A stretch of DNA of 64,000 bases. Origin: Mariniphaga sp. GTDB taxonomy: Bacteria > Bacteroidota > Bacteroidia > Bacteroidales > Prolixibacteraceae. Each line of letters starts with the position of its first letter. The stretch's first letter is position 1. The notes beneath the pieces are model-generated. The model saw nothing but the letters and a program-made list of their open reading frames with translations. It was not told the DNA's origin and searched no databases. The position numbers and the translations under genes are program-made. The stretch lies in NCBI GenBank assembly GCA_025355585.1, contig JANXZJ010000079.1, forward strand, positions 62,001 through 126,000, in the 5' to 3' direction. Positions 20,037 through 30,067 of the stretch are shown here, piece by piece.

Positions 20037-20080
20037 ATACGGTTAAAAGATTTATAGAAAACCTTTTAACCGTATTTTTT
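20037..20080 (+). terminator. Strong intrinsic terminator, probably the ancestral purL terminator
   Basis: ATACGGTTAAAAG...CTTTTAACCGTATTTTTT hairpin plus T-run. Confidence 0.85.
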
Positions 20081-20465
20081 ATTTCACCCAAAAATCAACA
20101 ACAGTGACTTTATCAAGATAAGGTCCTAATATCTTTCCAAACTCTTTATGAGCCGGATGAATAAGATAAGCATCACGATCCTTGTCGGAAGTAAAAGTCA
20201 GGATAAAACAGTGTGTAAGACCCTGATTTAAACCTTCAGGACTTGAATTTGTGCCCCATTCGTAACTTTGGATACCACCGATTTTTTGAGGAAGTTTTGC
20301 AAACGCCTCCTCTACCAGCTTAATATTCGCCGGTGTGGCGCTTTCCTTAAACTTAAACATCACTACGTGGCGTAAGACTTTACCCGGATTTGCCGCCTGG
20401 GTATTTACAACTGACAGTAACATTGAGAACAAAAGCAAAATTGCAAAGGTTGATTTGATTTTCAT
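20079..20465 (-). CDS. Dabb-family (stress-responsive A/B barrel) protein with signal peptide
   Basis: LRHVVMFKFKESATPANIKLVEEAFAKLPQKI ... DRDAYLIHPAHKEFGKILGPYLDKVTVVDFWV. Confidence 0.88.
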   Translation of the reverse strand: MKIKSTFAILLLFSMLLSVVNTQAANPGKVLRHVVMFKFKESATPANIKLVEEAFAKLPQKIGGIQSYEWGTNSSPEGLNQGLTHCFILTFTSDKDRDAYLIHPAHKEFGKILGPYLDKVTVVDFWVK

Positions 20466-20516
20466 AAATAAAAGATTTAATGATTTGATTTACAAATAAT
20501 ATCGAGTTAGAACCTG

Positions 20517-23063
20517 TTATTCCTCCGTATCCTCCAAAATATAATCTTCCCAAAAATTCAAAACAGCAGGACCAGTGAACAAATCATTATTATCCAATAA
20601 TTTATCCGCAGGTTTCCAACCCTTCTGTGAAGACAATTCGAGATATTTCCGGGCTACCGCCTGATCTTTGACATCACATTCTCCTGATAAAATCAACAAG
20701 GCAAGCAGATAGGTGGCTACTTCATCCTGATCGTCCTGAACGAGCGAATCGAGGATTTCGTAGGCTTTCTGAAAATCAACAATACCATTTTCACCTCGTT
20801 TCAGGTAGGTGGCTTTATTGATTTTTGCAGCTGTGATACCTTCGTCAGCACTTTTTTCGAACCATGTCCATGCTGATGCCGGATCGCGTTCAGAGAATTT
20901 TTTAGAAACCAGCACAACACCTAAAAGATTGTAAGCCGGAGCATAACCGTTTTCCGCAGCAGCTTTGAGGTGAAGCACAGCATTGGTAAAATCCTGATAA
21001 CCATGCGTTGTAAAGAGAATACGGCCAAGTTCGTAACGTGCTTCGTCGTCTCCGGCTTCAGCTGCTTTTTCGAAACTCGTGATAGCCTTGTCCACATTTT
21101 TCTGTACGCCATCGCCGTTTAAATACATATCGCCCAAATTCTTCCAGGCGTCGGTAAAACCATTCTCAGCCGACCGTGAATAATAGTTAAATGCCTCATT
21201 GACGTCTTTCCCGGTTCCTTCACCAAAATAGTACATGCCGGCAAGGTTGTATTGTGCCTGCGCGTAACCTGCTTCAGACGCCTTTTTAAAACACTCAAAT
21301 GCTTTGGCAAAATCTTTCTCTCCCGTATCACCAAAATAGTACATCACGCCAAGGTTATAGGTTCCCAGATAGAAACCAGCCTCATCCGCTTTTGAGTACC
21401 ATTTCACAGCTTCATATGGATTTGCGTCAGTACCTTTTCCCTGGTGATAGGCATTCCCAAGGTTATTCATTGCTTCTGCAACACCAAGTTCTGCAGCTAT
21501 TTCGTACTGTTGAACAGCCATTCTCATATTCTGACTGATTCCTTTGCCAGATTCGTACATCACGCCAAGATTAAATGCAGCCTTGGGATAACCGGCACTT
21601 GCCGCTTTCTGATACCATTTGAATGCTTCGTCGGTATTCTGATCTTTTGTGATCCCATTTTCGTAATAAACACCCACCCTGAACATCGCGCCGGGAACGC
21701 CCAGTTCTGCAGCCTTTAAAAACCATTCGAAAGCTTTCTCCTTTTCGGACCAGTAAGCCAGACTTTTTTCATGTATAATTCCGACAAGGTAATTAGCCCT
21801 TGGATGTCCCGCTTCGGCAGCTCGTTTAAAATAGTCTGCCGCCGATTGGTTATCTTTCGTTGTCATCTCGCCTGCAAGAAGAATACCGGCATATTTAAAT
21901 TGTGCTTCAATAATTCCTTTCTCCGCAGCTCGTCTGTAATAATCGACCGATATTTTATTGTTTGACTCTACTTCATCACCAATTTCATATTTTTGAGCGA
22001 GTCTGAACAAGGCTTCAGGGCTCTCTGTAGCTGCCGCTTTCTTTAGCCAATCGACACCTTCTGCATCCGATTTTTTTAAATATAAACCGGCAAGCGCATT
22101 CTGTGCATCGGCGCTTCCTTTGTCAGCGGCCCGCTGGTACCAATCAAATGCGCTGGTATCACCGGTTTCATCCAAAAGCCTGCCCATCAGGAAAATTGCT
22201 TCAACATAATCGGCATTGGCAGCCTGTTCAAGATACTCTTTCGCCTTAACAACGTCTTTTTCAGTACCAATTCCTTCAAAATACATTTTTCCAAGCGCGA
22301 GTGCAACTTCCGACGATATTGTTCCTTCCAGCTTTGTCAACCATGCAAATGCATCTGCTGCATCCTTTTCTGCACCCTTGCCTTCGTATAAAAACAGACC
22401 AGCCTTTTCAAAAGCAGGAACGTAATCACTTTTGGCAGCTTTTAAAGTCCATTCAAATGCTTTGGTCAGCTTAACCGGAACTGTTAAGCCCTGTTCGAAA
22501 ATCTCACCAACTTTAAACATGGCAGGAGCATATCCGCCTTTTGCAGATTCGTACCAATTATCAACAGCTTCATTCAAATCTTTATAGCCACCATCGCCCG
22601 ATTGCAATAACCGGCCAAAATTGTATTTTGCGATAATATCTCCTCTTTGCGCACCTCGTTCGTACCATTCCCATGCTTTATTCAGATCAACAGGAAGTCC
22701 GTTCCCGTTTTCGCGCATCTCACCAATAAAATTGCAGGCCCCGACACCACCTTCGCGGGCAGACTCCAGGAACCACTTTACCGACTCTTCAGGAGAGAGC
22801 GGCCGGTTGATTCCTTCGTAATACTTTTTACCAATAACGAACGATGCACCGGCAAGACCTTTCTCCATCTGTGCTTCGAATGTTATAATCGATTGATTGA
22901 TATCTTTTTCATTTCGATAAATATCGAGAAATACCATTGCAGGTTTAAAACCGTCTTTAAGCGACGATTCGATTCTTTTTACACCTTTTTCTACTTTCCC
23001 TTTTTTCAACGATTCAATTCCATTGCGGAAAGCACGTGGTGCCGTTTCAATTATCTGACTCAT
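20517..23063 (-). CDS. Large Sel1-like repeat (TPR-like) protein
   Basis: Many consecutive ~36-aa SLR units such as AFKWYQKAASAGYPKAAFNLGVMYESGKG. Confidence 0.93.
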   Translation of the reverse strand: MSQIIETAPRAFRNGIESLKKGKVEKGVKRIESSLKDGFKPAMVFLDIYRNEKDINQSIITFEAQMEKGLAGASFVIGKKYYEGINRPLSPEESVKWFLESAREGGVGACNFIGEMRENGNGLPVDLNKAWEWYERGAQRGDIIAKYNFGRLLQSGDGGYKDLNEAVDNWYESAKGGYAPAMFKVGEIFEQGLTVPVKLTKAFEWTLKAAKSDYVPAFEKAGLFLYEGKGAEKDAADAFAWLTKLEGTISSEVALALGKMYFEGIGTEKDVVKAKEYLEQAANADYVEAIFLMGRLLDETGDTSAFDWYQRAADKGSADAQNALAGLYLKKSDAEGVDWLKKAAATESPEALFRLAQKYEIGDEVESNNKISVDYYRRAAEKGIIEAQFKYAGILLAGEMTTKDNQSAADYFKRAAEAGHPRANYLVGIIHEKSLAYWSEKEKAFEWFLKAAELGVPGAMFRVGVYYENGITKDQNTDEAFKWYQKAASAGYPKAAFNLGVMYESGKGISQNMRMAVQQYEIAAELGVAEAMNNLGNAYHQGKGTDANPYEAVKWYSKADEAGFYLGTYNLGVMYYFGDTGEKDFAKAFECFKKASEAGYAQAQYNLAGMYYFGEGTGKDVNEAFNYYSRSAENGFTDAWKNLGDMYLNGDGVQKNVDKAITSFEKAAEAGDDEARYELGRILFTTHGYQDFTNAVLHLKAAAENGYAPAYNLLGVVLVSKKFSERDPASAWTWFEKSADEGITAAKINKATYLKRGENGIVDFQKAYEILDSLVQDDQDEVATYLLALLILSGECDVKDQAVARKYLELSSQKGWKPADKLLDNNDLFTGPAVLNFWEDYILEDTEE

Positions 23064-23225
23064 TATACTTCATTCAAAATTGAGCCTAAAATTAGCTTTA
23101 ATGAGTTATTTACAGGTATACTATTTGCAAAAATATTGTACAATTGTTGGTTTTCGTGGTAATAATCAAATACAATCACTGATCGAGTTCGTAAAAGAAC
23201 TATTTTTACAACAAAATCTTCGCCT

Positions 23226-23765
23226 ATGAAACCTTTGGAGATTATTGCAAAGTATTACAAACCAAGATCAAAAGCCTATAAGATCCTGGTCAGCCATTCC
23301 AATCTGGTGACGGAAAAGGCTTTGAGAATTGCGCAAAATCACAAAGAGTTACTTCCCGATCGTAAATTTATCGAGGAAGCATCTATGCTGCACGACATTG
23401 GCATCTTCAAAACGAACGCGCCCGATCTGTATTGTTTTGGTGAATATCCCTACCTCTGTCACGGCTACCTTGGTTGTGAAATATTGGTCGCAGAGGGTTA
23501 CCCTGAGCATGGACTGGTTTGTGAAAGACATACGGGTGTCGGAATAACCATTGAGGAGATCATTGCAAATAAGCTTCCTTTGCCAGTACGCGATTATATG
23601 CCGGTTTCGGTTGAAGAGCAAATCATTTGTTTTGCAGATAAGTTTTTCTCAAAGAGCGGTGATATTTTTCGCGAGAAAGCGGTTGGCGATGTCAGAAAAT
23701 CGATGCAAAAGTTTGGAAGTAAAAATGTTGCCCGTTTTAATGAATGGTGCGAAATTTTCCTGTAA
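23226..23765 (+). CDS. HD-domain phosphohydrolase-like protein
   Basis: HSNLVTEKALRIAQNH ... EASMLHDIGIFKTNAP (HD motif) ... ERHTGVGITIEEI. Confidence 0.88.
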   Translation: MKPLEIIAKYYKPRSKAYKILVSHSNLVTEKALRIAQNHKELLPDRKFIEEASMLHDIGIFKTNAPDLYCFGEYPYLCHGYLGCEILVAEGYPEHGLVCERHTGVGITIEEIIANKLPLPVRDYMPVSVEEQIICFADKFFSKSGDIFREKAVGDVRKSMQKFGSKNVARFNEWCEIFL

Positions 23766-23830
23766 ATAAAAGTTTGTCGTAAATCACCCAACTTACAAGG
23801 GGAAAATAACATTTCAATTTTTGTTTCCGG

Positions 23831-24199
23831 TTGAGAGTGCAACTTCTTAGCCGTATTGAACCCGGTTTAACCCCTGGAAAACTTACGCCAATCTCGCCCA
23901 AACTAATACAGATTGTCCCTTTCCGGATACAACTAATGGTCGACCGAATTCAATTAGTGCCCGACCGAATCCAATTCTTTTACGACCGAACCCAACTAGT
24001 GCCCGACCGAATCCAATTCTTTTACGACCGAATTCAATTATTATACGACCGAATCCAATTAGTTTACGACCGAATTCAACTAGTAGTCGACCGAATCCAA
24101 TTAGTTTACGACCGAATTCAACTTGTGGCCTTCCGAATTCAAATATTTTACGTCCGAACCCAACTTGTGCCCGAAAAAATACAAATTATTGACGAATGA
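23831..24199 (+). CDS. Possible heptapeptide-repeat protein, 122 aa, TTG start
   Basis: Open through all repeat units and stops right after the last; many unit differences are synonymous (att/atc, tta/cta/ctt, gtg/gtt/gta). Confidence 0.4.
   Translation: MRVQLLSRIEPGLTPGKLTPISPKLIQIVPFRIQLMVDRIQLVPDRIQFFYDRTQLVPDRIQFFYDRIQLLYDRIQLVYDRIQLVVDRIQLVYDRIQLVAFRIQIFYVRTQLVPEKIQIIDE
23905..24198 (+). repeat. 21-bp tandem repeat, about 14 units, consensus cgaccgaattcaattagttta
   Basis: In-frame heptads RIQLVPD/RIQFFYD/RIQLVYD visible directly; degenerate at both ends. Confidence 0.9.
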
Positions 24200-24238
24200 A
24201 GTGAAAAATGGGATGAATTTAGATGATCGACCCTTCAA

Positions 24239-26905
24239 TTAATAATTGCCATTGTCATAGGAACTCTGTCGCTTGCTCAGTTTTAAATCCTGCAGTAAAG
24301 TAGAGGTTGCCCTGATTGTAAAACTGTAACTCTGGCGATAACCGAAGGGGACCAGGTTTAACGACATCTGCATACAATGCAAATCCCGGAAAATATTGAA
24401 TTGGGTAAATGTAATCTGAAGTTTCTGAACATCAAGACCTGACGAGAATCCAATCTTCCATTGTTTTGTCATGCTTACATTGCCATTGAAATCAACGGTC
24501 TGGGTGATCTGTGATGATCTGGTGGGATCAGGTTTACTATACCTGAAACTGTAATTTAAAGAAAGATCCCATGGAACACTAAAGTCGGCATATTCGGGGA
24601 TATCTCCGGTACGCTGTCTGAGTATTTTCTGATCTAACTCTGTTTTCTGTTCGGGCGTTAATTTTTCCTCCTCTTTCGCCTTTTCTTTGCCTTCTTTTGA
24701 TTTAAACGAGAGTCCGAATGACATATTTGCGCTGGTTAGTCGTGCCAGTTGTCCTGTCTCCGAAAATTGGTACTTGTTAATAAGGTGTCCGTTTTTCATC
24801 GCGTAAGGATCAAGGATTGCACCAAAATTGAGATCAACTCCTGCCACCTTTGTGCGTGCAGAAATCGTAATATTTGAAAGATTTAATGAATCTGCAGCAA
24901 GATTATAAGATCCGCCAATCGATAACTGATCAAGAAGTTTAACCTTTGTGTATGCTTCTTTGGAAGTTGTATCCTTTGTATTTACCTTCTTCATTTCTAA
25001 AGTGTTGTTCAAGCTAAACCCGATTGAACCCGATTTACCGGCCCCGGCGGTTCCAAATATCGCACCTTCATGATAAGGATATCGCAAAATAACCGGCATC
25101 CCTTTTTCATCGATATAATCGACAACAGTTCCGTACATTCCAAAGTTCGGATTACTAAAATCGGGCCGAAGGCTAAAGCTAACGCTGGGCGTCATCATGT
25201 GTCGGATCCCTTTAATATTTGATTTTGGATTCAATGGCAAAAAAGTTCCATAAATCTTCGTTGAAGCACCCACACTAACTGAATAGTCGTAATCACGCGT
25301 AAATCCGTAAAGGGTATCTGTAATCTCTACCTGTTTGGTTGTGGGGTTAAATTTCTTTCGGATTTGCTGTGTGTACCATCGCTCGTTGTAGTTAACAGAA
25401 GGACTTATTGTAATATATTTCAACGCCTTAAAAGAGGTACTGACCGGAATGCTATGCTTAATACCATTCTGCCAGTCTTTCGTAAGAGATGAATTCATTA
25501 ATTTATTCTCCTTCGTATTGATCGTATTTTGCATATCCATCGAATAGCTTAAACCAATCTTCTCGTACCATTTCTCCTTGCCAATGCGGGACTTCGATTT
25601 GAAGGGATAAATCCTCGACATATTGAATGTCAACTGAGGGAGTGTCAGACTAATTGTTGTGTCCCGACTGTTTTGAGAATGCCGCAAATTCGCCGAAAGG
25701 TTGAAAGGTGAATTTTCCCAGCGTTTTGAATATGAGATGCTTGATTGTTTTGTATTTGTAAGGTAATTTTCTGTTGTATAAGAGTTGTTTTGGTCGAATG
25801 AACTTGTAGAGAAGTTTACACTCGCGCTAAAAGTCTGACTTGGACTCGATTTTGAATCCATGGAGTGGCTCCAGGTAATGGCAAAATCATTTTGCGTTTT
25901 ATAATCCGGCAATCCCTTGTCTCCGAATACATTTTTGTAATACTGCATATCAAAAGCCCCGCTAAACTTATATCGGAGCCGGTAATTGGTATGGAGTTTA
26001 ATTCCTCTTGATCCTTTTGAGTAGAGATCGCCTTTCACAGATGCATCGAAGTAATCGTTTGCAGCCCAATAATATCCTAAATCTCTTAAGAAAATTCCCC
26101 GATTGATTTCATCTCCATAAGAAGGCATCAATAAACCTGAAGAGTATTTGGGCGAATTTGGGAAAAACCCGAAAGGGACAAATACGAAGTAAATCGGAAG
26201 ATCTTCAACTACAAGATATGCCGGTCCGGTTACAATTTTTTTATTGGATAATACCTTCGCTTTGGTCATTTCAAGGTAGAAATGTGGATGTTCGGCATCG
26301 CAGGTGGTATACTTGCCATTTCGGAGGCAGTAAGTTGAATCGTTGATAAGTTTGGTTCTTGCGCTATGAACAAATCCTCCCTCCTGTTCGGTCACAACTC
26401 CGCTTACAATTCCCTTCTTAGTTTTGAAATTATACCTGATTTGATCGGCCTCAAACTCCTGTTCACCCTGTTTGAACACCGGTTTACCCGCAATTGCACT
26501 GGTTGAATCCGGCTTTCCGACGGCATATACAAGGTTGCTATCCATATTCAATTCGATATAGGCCGCTTTCAAATCAATGTCTTTATATTTCACCTGGGCA
26601 TTCTTCGACATGATGACCTTACTCGTACCTATGAAGGTAATATCGCCCTCCGCAGTGTATTCTATTTCAGCATCGAAGCCATTTGTTTCTTCCGAAACAG
26701 TTGAGTCAGAAACCAGGGAGTCATTTTTCGAAATACGAAGACTGTCCGGAATTGCCGAAGAAAGTTTGTTTACACGCTCCTGTTTTGGTAGGCGCTGTTT
26801 TTCAGGAGACATAGTCTTTTTATTTTCAAGCGTTTGCCCAAAAATAGTTCCCAAGAACAGAAACAGGATTACCCCAAGGGAAGATAAAAATCGCAACTTG
26901 CTCAA
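24239..26905 (-). CDS. lptD: LPS-assembly protein LptD-like outer membrane protein
   Basis: OstA-like N-domain followed by LPIYFVFVPFGFFPNSPKYSSGLLMPSYG and a long beta-strand-rich C-terminus. Confidence 0.88.
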   Translation of the reverse strand: MSKLRFLSSLGVILFLFLGTIFGQTLENKKTMSPEKQRLPKQERVNKLSSAIPDSLRISKNDSLVSDSTVSEETNGFDAEIEYTAEGDITFIGTSKVIMSKNAQVKYKDIDLKAAYIELNMDSNLVYAVGKPDSTSAIAGKPVFKQGEQEFEADQIRYNFKTKKGIVSGVVTEQEGGFVHSARTKLINDSTYCLRNGKYTTCDAEHPHFYLEMTKAKVLSNKKIVTGPAYLVVEDLPIYFVFVPFGFFPNSPKYSSGLLMPSYGDEINRGIFLRDLGYYWAANDYFDASVKGDLYSKGSRGIKLHTNYRLRYKFSGAFDMQYYKNVFGDKGLPDYKTQNDFAITWSHSMDSKSSPSQTFSASVNFSTSSFDQNNSYTTENYLTNTKQSSISYSKRWENSPFNLSANLRHSQNSRDTTISLTLPQLTFNMSRIYPFKSKSRIGKEKWYEKIGLSYSMDMQNTINTKENKLMNSSLTKDWQNGIKHSIPVSTSFKALKYITISPSVNYNERWYTQQIRKKFNPTTKQVEITDTLYGFTRDYDYSVSVGASTKIYGTFLPLNPKSNIKGIRHMMTPSVSFSLRPDFSNPNFGMYGTVVDYIDEKGMPVILRYPYHEGAIFGTAGAGKSGSIGFSLNNTLEMKKVNTKDTTSKEAYTKVKLLDQLSIGGSYNLAADSLNLSNITISARTKVAGVDLNFGAILDPYAMKNGHLINKYQFSETGQLARLTSANMSFGLSFKSKEGKEKAKEEEKLTPEQKTELDQKILRQRTGDIPEYADFSVPWDLSLNYSFRYSKPDPTRSSQITQTVDFNGNVSMTKQWKIGFSSGLDVQKLQITFTQFNIFRDLHCMQMSLNLVPFGYRQSYSFTIRATSTLLQDLKLSKRQSSYDNGNY

Positions 26906-27160
26906 AATTTTTCCTAATCAAGTTAAATCTAACATAAATGCCACTAATTGCACAGGGCAAAAGTAAAAAATCCATTTAGAGAAACTTACACCCTGAAAAA
27001 ATAATTTAATCTTCTATTTTTGTATAATATATTCAGCGATGATTTTGTTAAAAAAACAGGTCTGCAATATTTATCCGAGCAGCTTCATTTCAGTGCTGCC
27101 GATGCTTAAAAGTTATTTGACGAACGATTCCATCATCAGGACAATTCAGATATAAAGCCA

Positions 27161-28411
27161 ATGAAAAAGTTGTACATATATAAAGGTTGTGATTCAATTC
27201 ACTTTTTACATTTACTCCTACTAATTATTGTTTCGTTAGTTATTAGCCCATTAAATGCCAGGAACAAGGCACCTAAAGGCCTCGAAACAGTTGTAATTGA
27301 TGCCGGCCATGGCGGCAAGGATCCCGGAGCGGTGGTAGGAAAAGCCCGTGAAAAAGATATTGTCCTCGAAATCGCATTGAGACTCGGAAATTATATAAAA
27401 GAGAACTTACCTGATGTACGGGTCATATTCACCAGAAGTACGGATGTATTTGTCCCACTTTTCGAACGATCTGTCATTGCGAATAAGAACAATGCAGACC
27501 TTTTCATTTCGATCCATGCCAACTATTGCTCTACTCCGTCTATTAAAGGAACAGAAACCTACGTCTTAGGGCTTCACCGCACCGAAGACAACCTCAATGT
27601 GGCAAAGAAAGAAAACAGTGTTATTTTGCTCGAGAAAGATTACACGACACGTTACGAAGGTTTCGATCCTAATTTATCCGAGTCGTACATCATGTTTGAA
27701 TTGATCCAGAATACCCATATTGATCAAAGTGTTGCATTTGCCGGGATTCTGCAGGATTCATTCCGCCAACATGCCCAAAGAGCCAGCCGCGATGTAAGGC
27801 AGGCGGGCTTTCTGGTATTACGCGAAACCGCAATGCCTGGAGTTCTGATTGAAACTGGTTACCTGAGTAATCAATCCGAAGCAAATTATCTGATGACCAG
27901 TGAAGGAAGAGAGACCCTGGCTTTTTCAATCTTTAACTCCTTTAAAGAGTACAAAGAAAAATATGAATCGCGATTGAACCTATCGTCGGCAAATACTAAA
28001 AAGGAACAAAATAATATAAGCGATACTACCCCCGTCAGCCATCCTGTTGCTGAAATAAAAAATGAAACCCGCAACCACCAAAGGGAAATAAAGGAAAACA
28101 AAAGTCAAAATACGACGAAAGAAGTGGTTAAGCAACAAACAAAGAAATCAGACCAAATCACTTTTGCAATTCAACTTGCTGCCAATCCGATGAGAATTCC
28201 ACTCACTTCTAAAACATTTAAAGGGATCGAAAACATAACAGAAATCAAAATAGCCGGTTATTATAAATATTATTGCCTTGAAACAATGCATCTTGCGAAA
28301 GCAAAACAAAACCTTTCGGCTATCAGGCCTAAAGTACCCGATGCCTTTATCGTCGCATTCAAGAATGGTGAGCCAATTCCGATGAAAGAGGCATTAAAAG
28401 CCGGACAATAA
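27161..28411 (+). CDS. N-acetylmuramoyl-L-alanine amidase with SPOR-like C-terminal module
   Basis: VVIDAGHGGKDPGAV, FISIHAN, PGVLIETGYLSNQSEA amidase_3 motifs. Confidence 0.93.
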   Translation: MKKLYIYKGCDSIHFLHLLLLIIVSLVISPLNARNKAPKGLETVVIDAGHGGKDPGAVVGKAREKDIVLEIALRLGNYIKENLPDVRVIFTRSTDVFVPLFERSVIANKNNADLFISIHANYCSTPSIKGTETYVLGLHRTEDNLNVAKKENSVILLEKDYTTRYEGFDPNLSESYIMFELIQNTHIDQSVAFAGILQDSFRQHAQRASRDVRQAGFLVLRETAMPGVLIETGYLSNQSEANYLMTSEGRETLAFSIFNSFKEYKEKYESRLNLSSANTKKEQNNISDTTPVSHPVAEIKNETRNHQREIKENKSQNTTKEVVKQQTKKSDQITFAIQLAANPMRIPLTSKTFKGIENITEIKIAGYYKYYCLETMHLAKAKQNLSAIRPKVPDAFIVAFKNGEPIPMKEALKAGQ

Positions 28412-28468
28412 GGTCCCTCTTTTTTTAAACCATAATCCTTAGTATTTTAGCAAATAAAATGACCTGAT

Positions 28469-29728
28469 ATGAAGCTCACAAAAACATCAAAAATCGGAAT
28501 TTTGGTTGTTATCTGTCTCACCCTGTTAATATGGGGTATAAACTTTCTCAAAGGAAGGGACATATTCAGGACAGAAAAGGTTTTTTATGCCCGCTACAAA
28601 AATGTTGGCGGACTTACAGCCACCACAATAGTAACATTGAACGGATTGAAAGTCGGTTATGTCAGAGAAATTTATTTTGCCGAGGATTTATCCGGAGATT
28701 TAATTGTGAAGATTGCCATTCATAATGACTTTCCATTACCAAAAGGTACTGCAGCTGAAATAGCCAGCAGCGATTTGCTTGGATCGAAGGTCGTAAAACT
28801 TAATTTAGGTAAATCGGACATGCTCTTACACGCAAATGACACGATGGCCACTAAGATGGAAGCGGATATTATGCAACAGGTTAATGAGCAAATTGCTCCC
28901 CTTAAAGCAAAGGCAGAAAGGATGATTGAAAATCTTGATTCCATTGTTACTGCCGTTTCAAAAATTCTTAGCAGCGATTCGCAGCACAACATTTCAGAAA
29001 GCATCCGGCAGATCAACCTTACCATGACGAATCTCGAAAAGATCTCAGGTAATTTGAATGATGTGGTTATCGACCAAAAGAAAAATCTTGCATCAACGAT
29101 CACCAATTTAAGCGAAGTATCGGGAAATTTGAAAACCAATTCCGGAAAGCTTGGCCATATCATGGACAATTTCTCCTCATTCAGTGATTCACTTTCAAAA
29201 TTGGAGTTGAATAACACACTCAACCATATGCATGGCTCAATCTCGAATCTTCAGACGATCATAAGTAAAATTGATACTACAAACGGGACACTTGGCCTTT
29301 TGGTCAATGATCCAAGATTGTATCAAAGTCTTAACAGTACAAGCGAAAGTCTAAACCGTTTGTTGGTCGATTTTCGCCTTAACCCGAAGAAATATATCCA
29401 TTTCTCTGCCATCGATATGGGCAGGGAAGTATATATTTCGCCGTCTTCAGACAAGCAAGCATCTGATAATATTACATATAGAGTCCAAATATTCTCTTCA
29501 TTGAATCCAGTGAGCCTTACATCCCCTTTGTTTAAAGGGATTGAAGAGGTTTCTGAAATAAAATCCGGCAACACGTATTACTATGTTTCCCCGCCGGAAT
29601 CGTCTTATGATAAAGTTATATTAATTCTAAATAAGATCCAAAGTGCTTTTCCTGAGGCATTTTTAAAGTCGTACAAAAACGGGAAAGAAATAAGTTTAAA
29701 AAATGCGCTAAAAACAAACAAAAAATAG
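28469..29728 (+). CDS. MlaD/MCE-family protein with the same C-terminal module as the upstream amidase
   Basis: Single N-terminal TM, FYARYKNVGGLTATTIVTLNGLKVGYVREIYF MCE domain, coiled-coil middle, C-terminal FKGIEEVSEIKSGNTYYY. Confidence 0.88.
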   Translation: MKLTKTSKIGILVVICLTLLIWGINFLKGRDIFRTEKVFYARYKNVGGLTATTIVTLNGLKVGYVREIYFAEDLSGDLIVKIAIHNDFPLPKGTAAEIASSDLLGSKVVKLNLGKSDMLLHANDTMATKMEADIMQQVNEQIAPLKAKAERMIENLDSIVTAVSKILSSDSQHNISESIRQINLTMTNLEKISGNLNDVVIDQKKNLASTITNLSEVSGNLKTNSGKLGHIMDNFSSFSDSLSKLELNNTLNHMHGSISNLQTIISKIDTTNGTLGLLVNDPRLYQSLNSTSESLNRLLVDFRLNPKKYIHFSAIDMGREVYISPSSDKQASDNITYRVQIFSSLNPVSLTSPLFKGIEEVSEIKSGNTYYYVSPPESSYDKVILILNKIQSAFPEAFLKSYKNGKEISLKNALKTNKK

Positions 29729-30067
29729 TTTTTTTCGTATCGATTTTTATTTACTTTTAGGCCTCTCGAAGGAGAAACATTATCGGTTTCCGATATCCAT
29801 TCTTAAGTATTAAATTCATCTAAATTTTGTCAGAAATTGTTTTCTACAATACTCAATGAATCAAATGCTTGCAAATAATTGAATCTTAACTTATTATAAA
29901 TGAGGCAATTGTATTTTTTATAAAAATCTTAACTCCTCAATAAACTGGAAATTAAAATCATAGAAAAATGCAACTTTTCAAGCAATTTTTTTCCGACTAA
30001 ATTATTCCAATCTTTGCGACTGAATAATTTAAAACGAAGTTCAATATTACATGAGCCTACATCCTAA

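Noticed and set aside
18799-20080. Integrase-bearing genomic island at purL
   Set aside because: Only small TA-type ORFs fit between the two purL 3' ends; no recombinase or transposase is present.
23905-24198. CRISPR-like array
   Set aside because: Units are contiguous 21-bp tandem repeats without unique spacers and without cas genes.
29729-30067. oriC upstream of dnaA
   Set aside because: The gap is AT-rich but I saw no cluster of TTATCCACA-type DnaA boxes.
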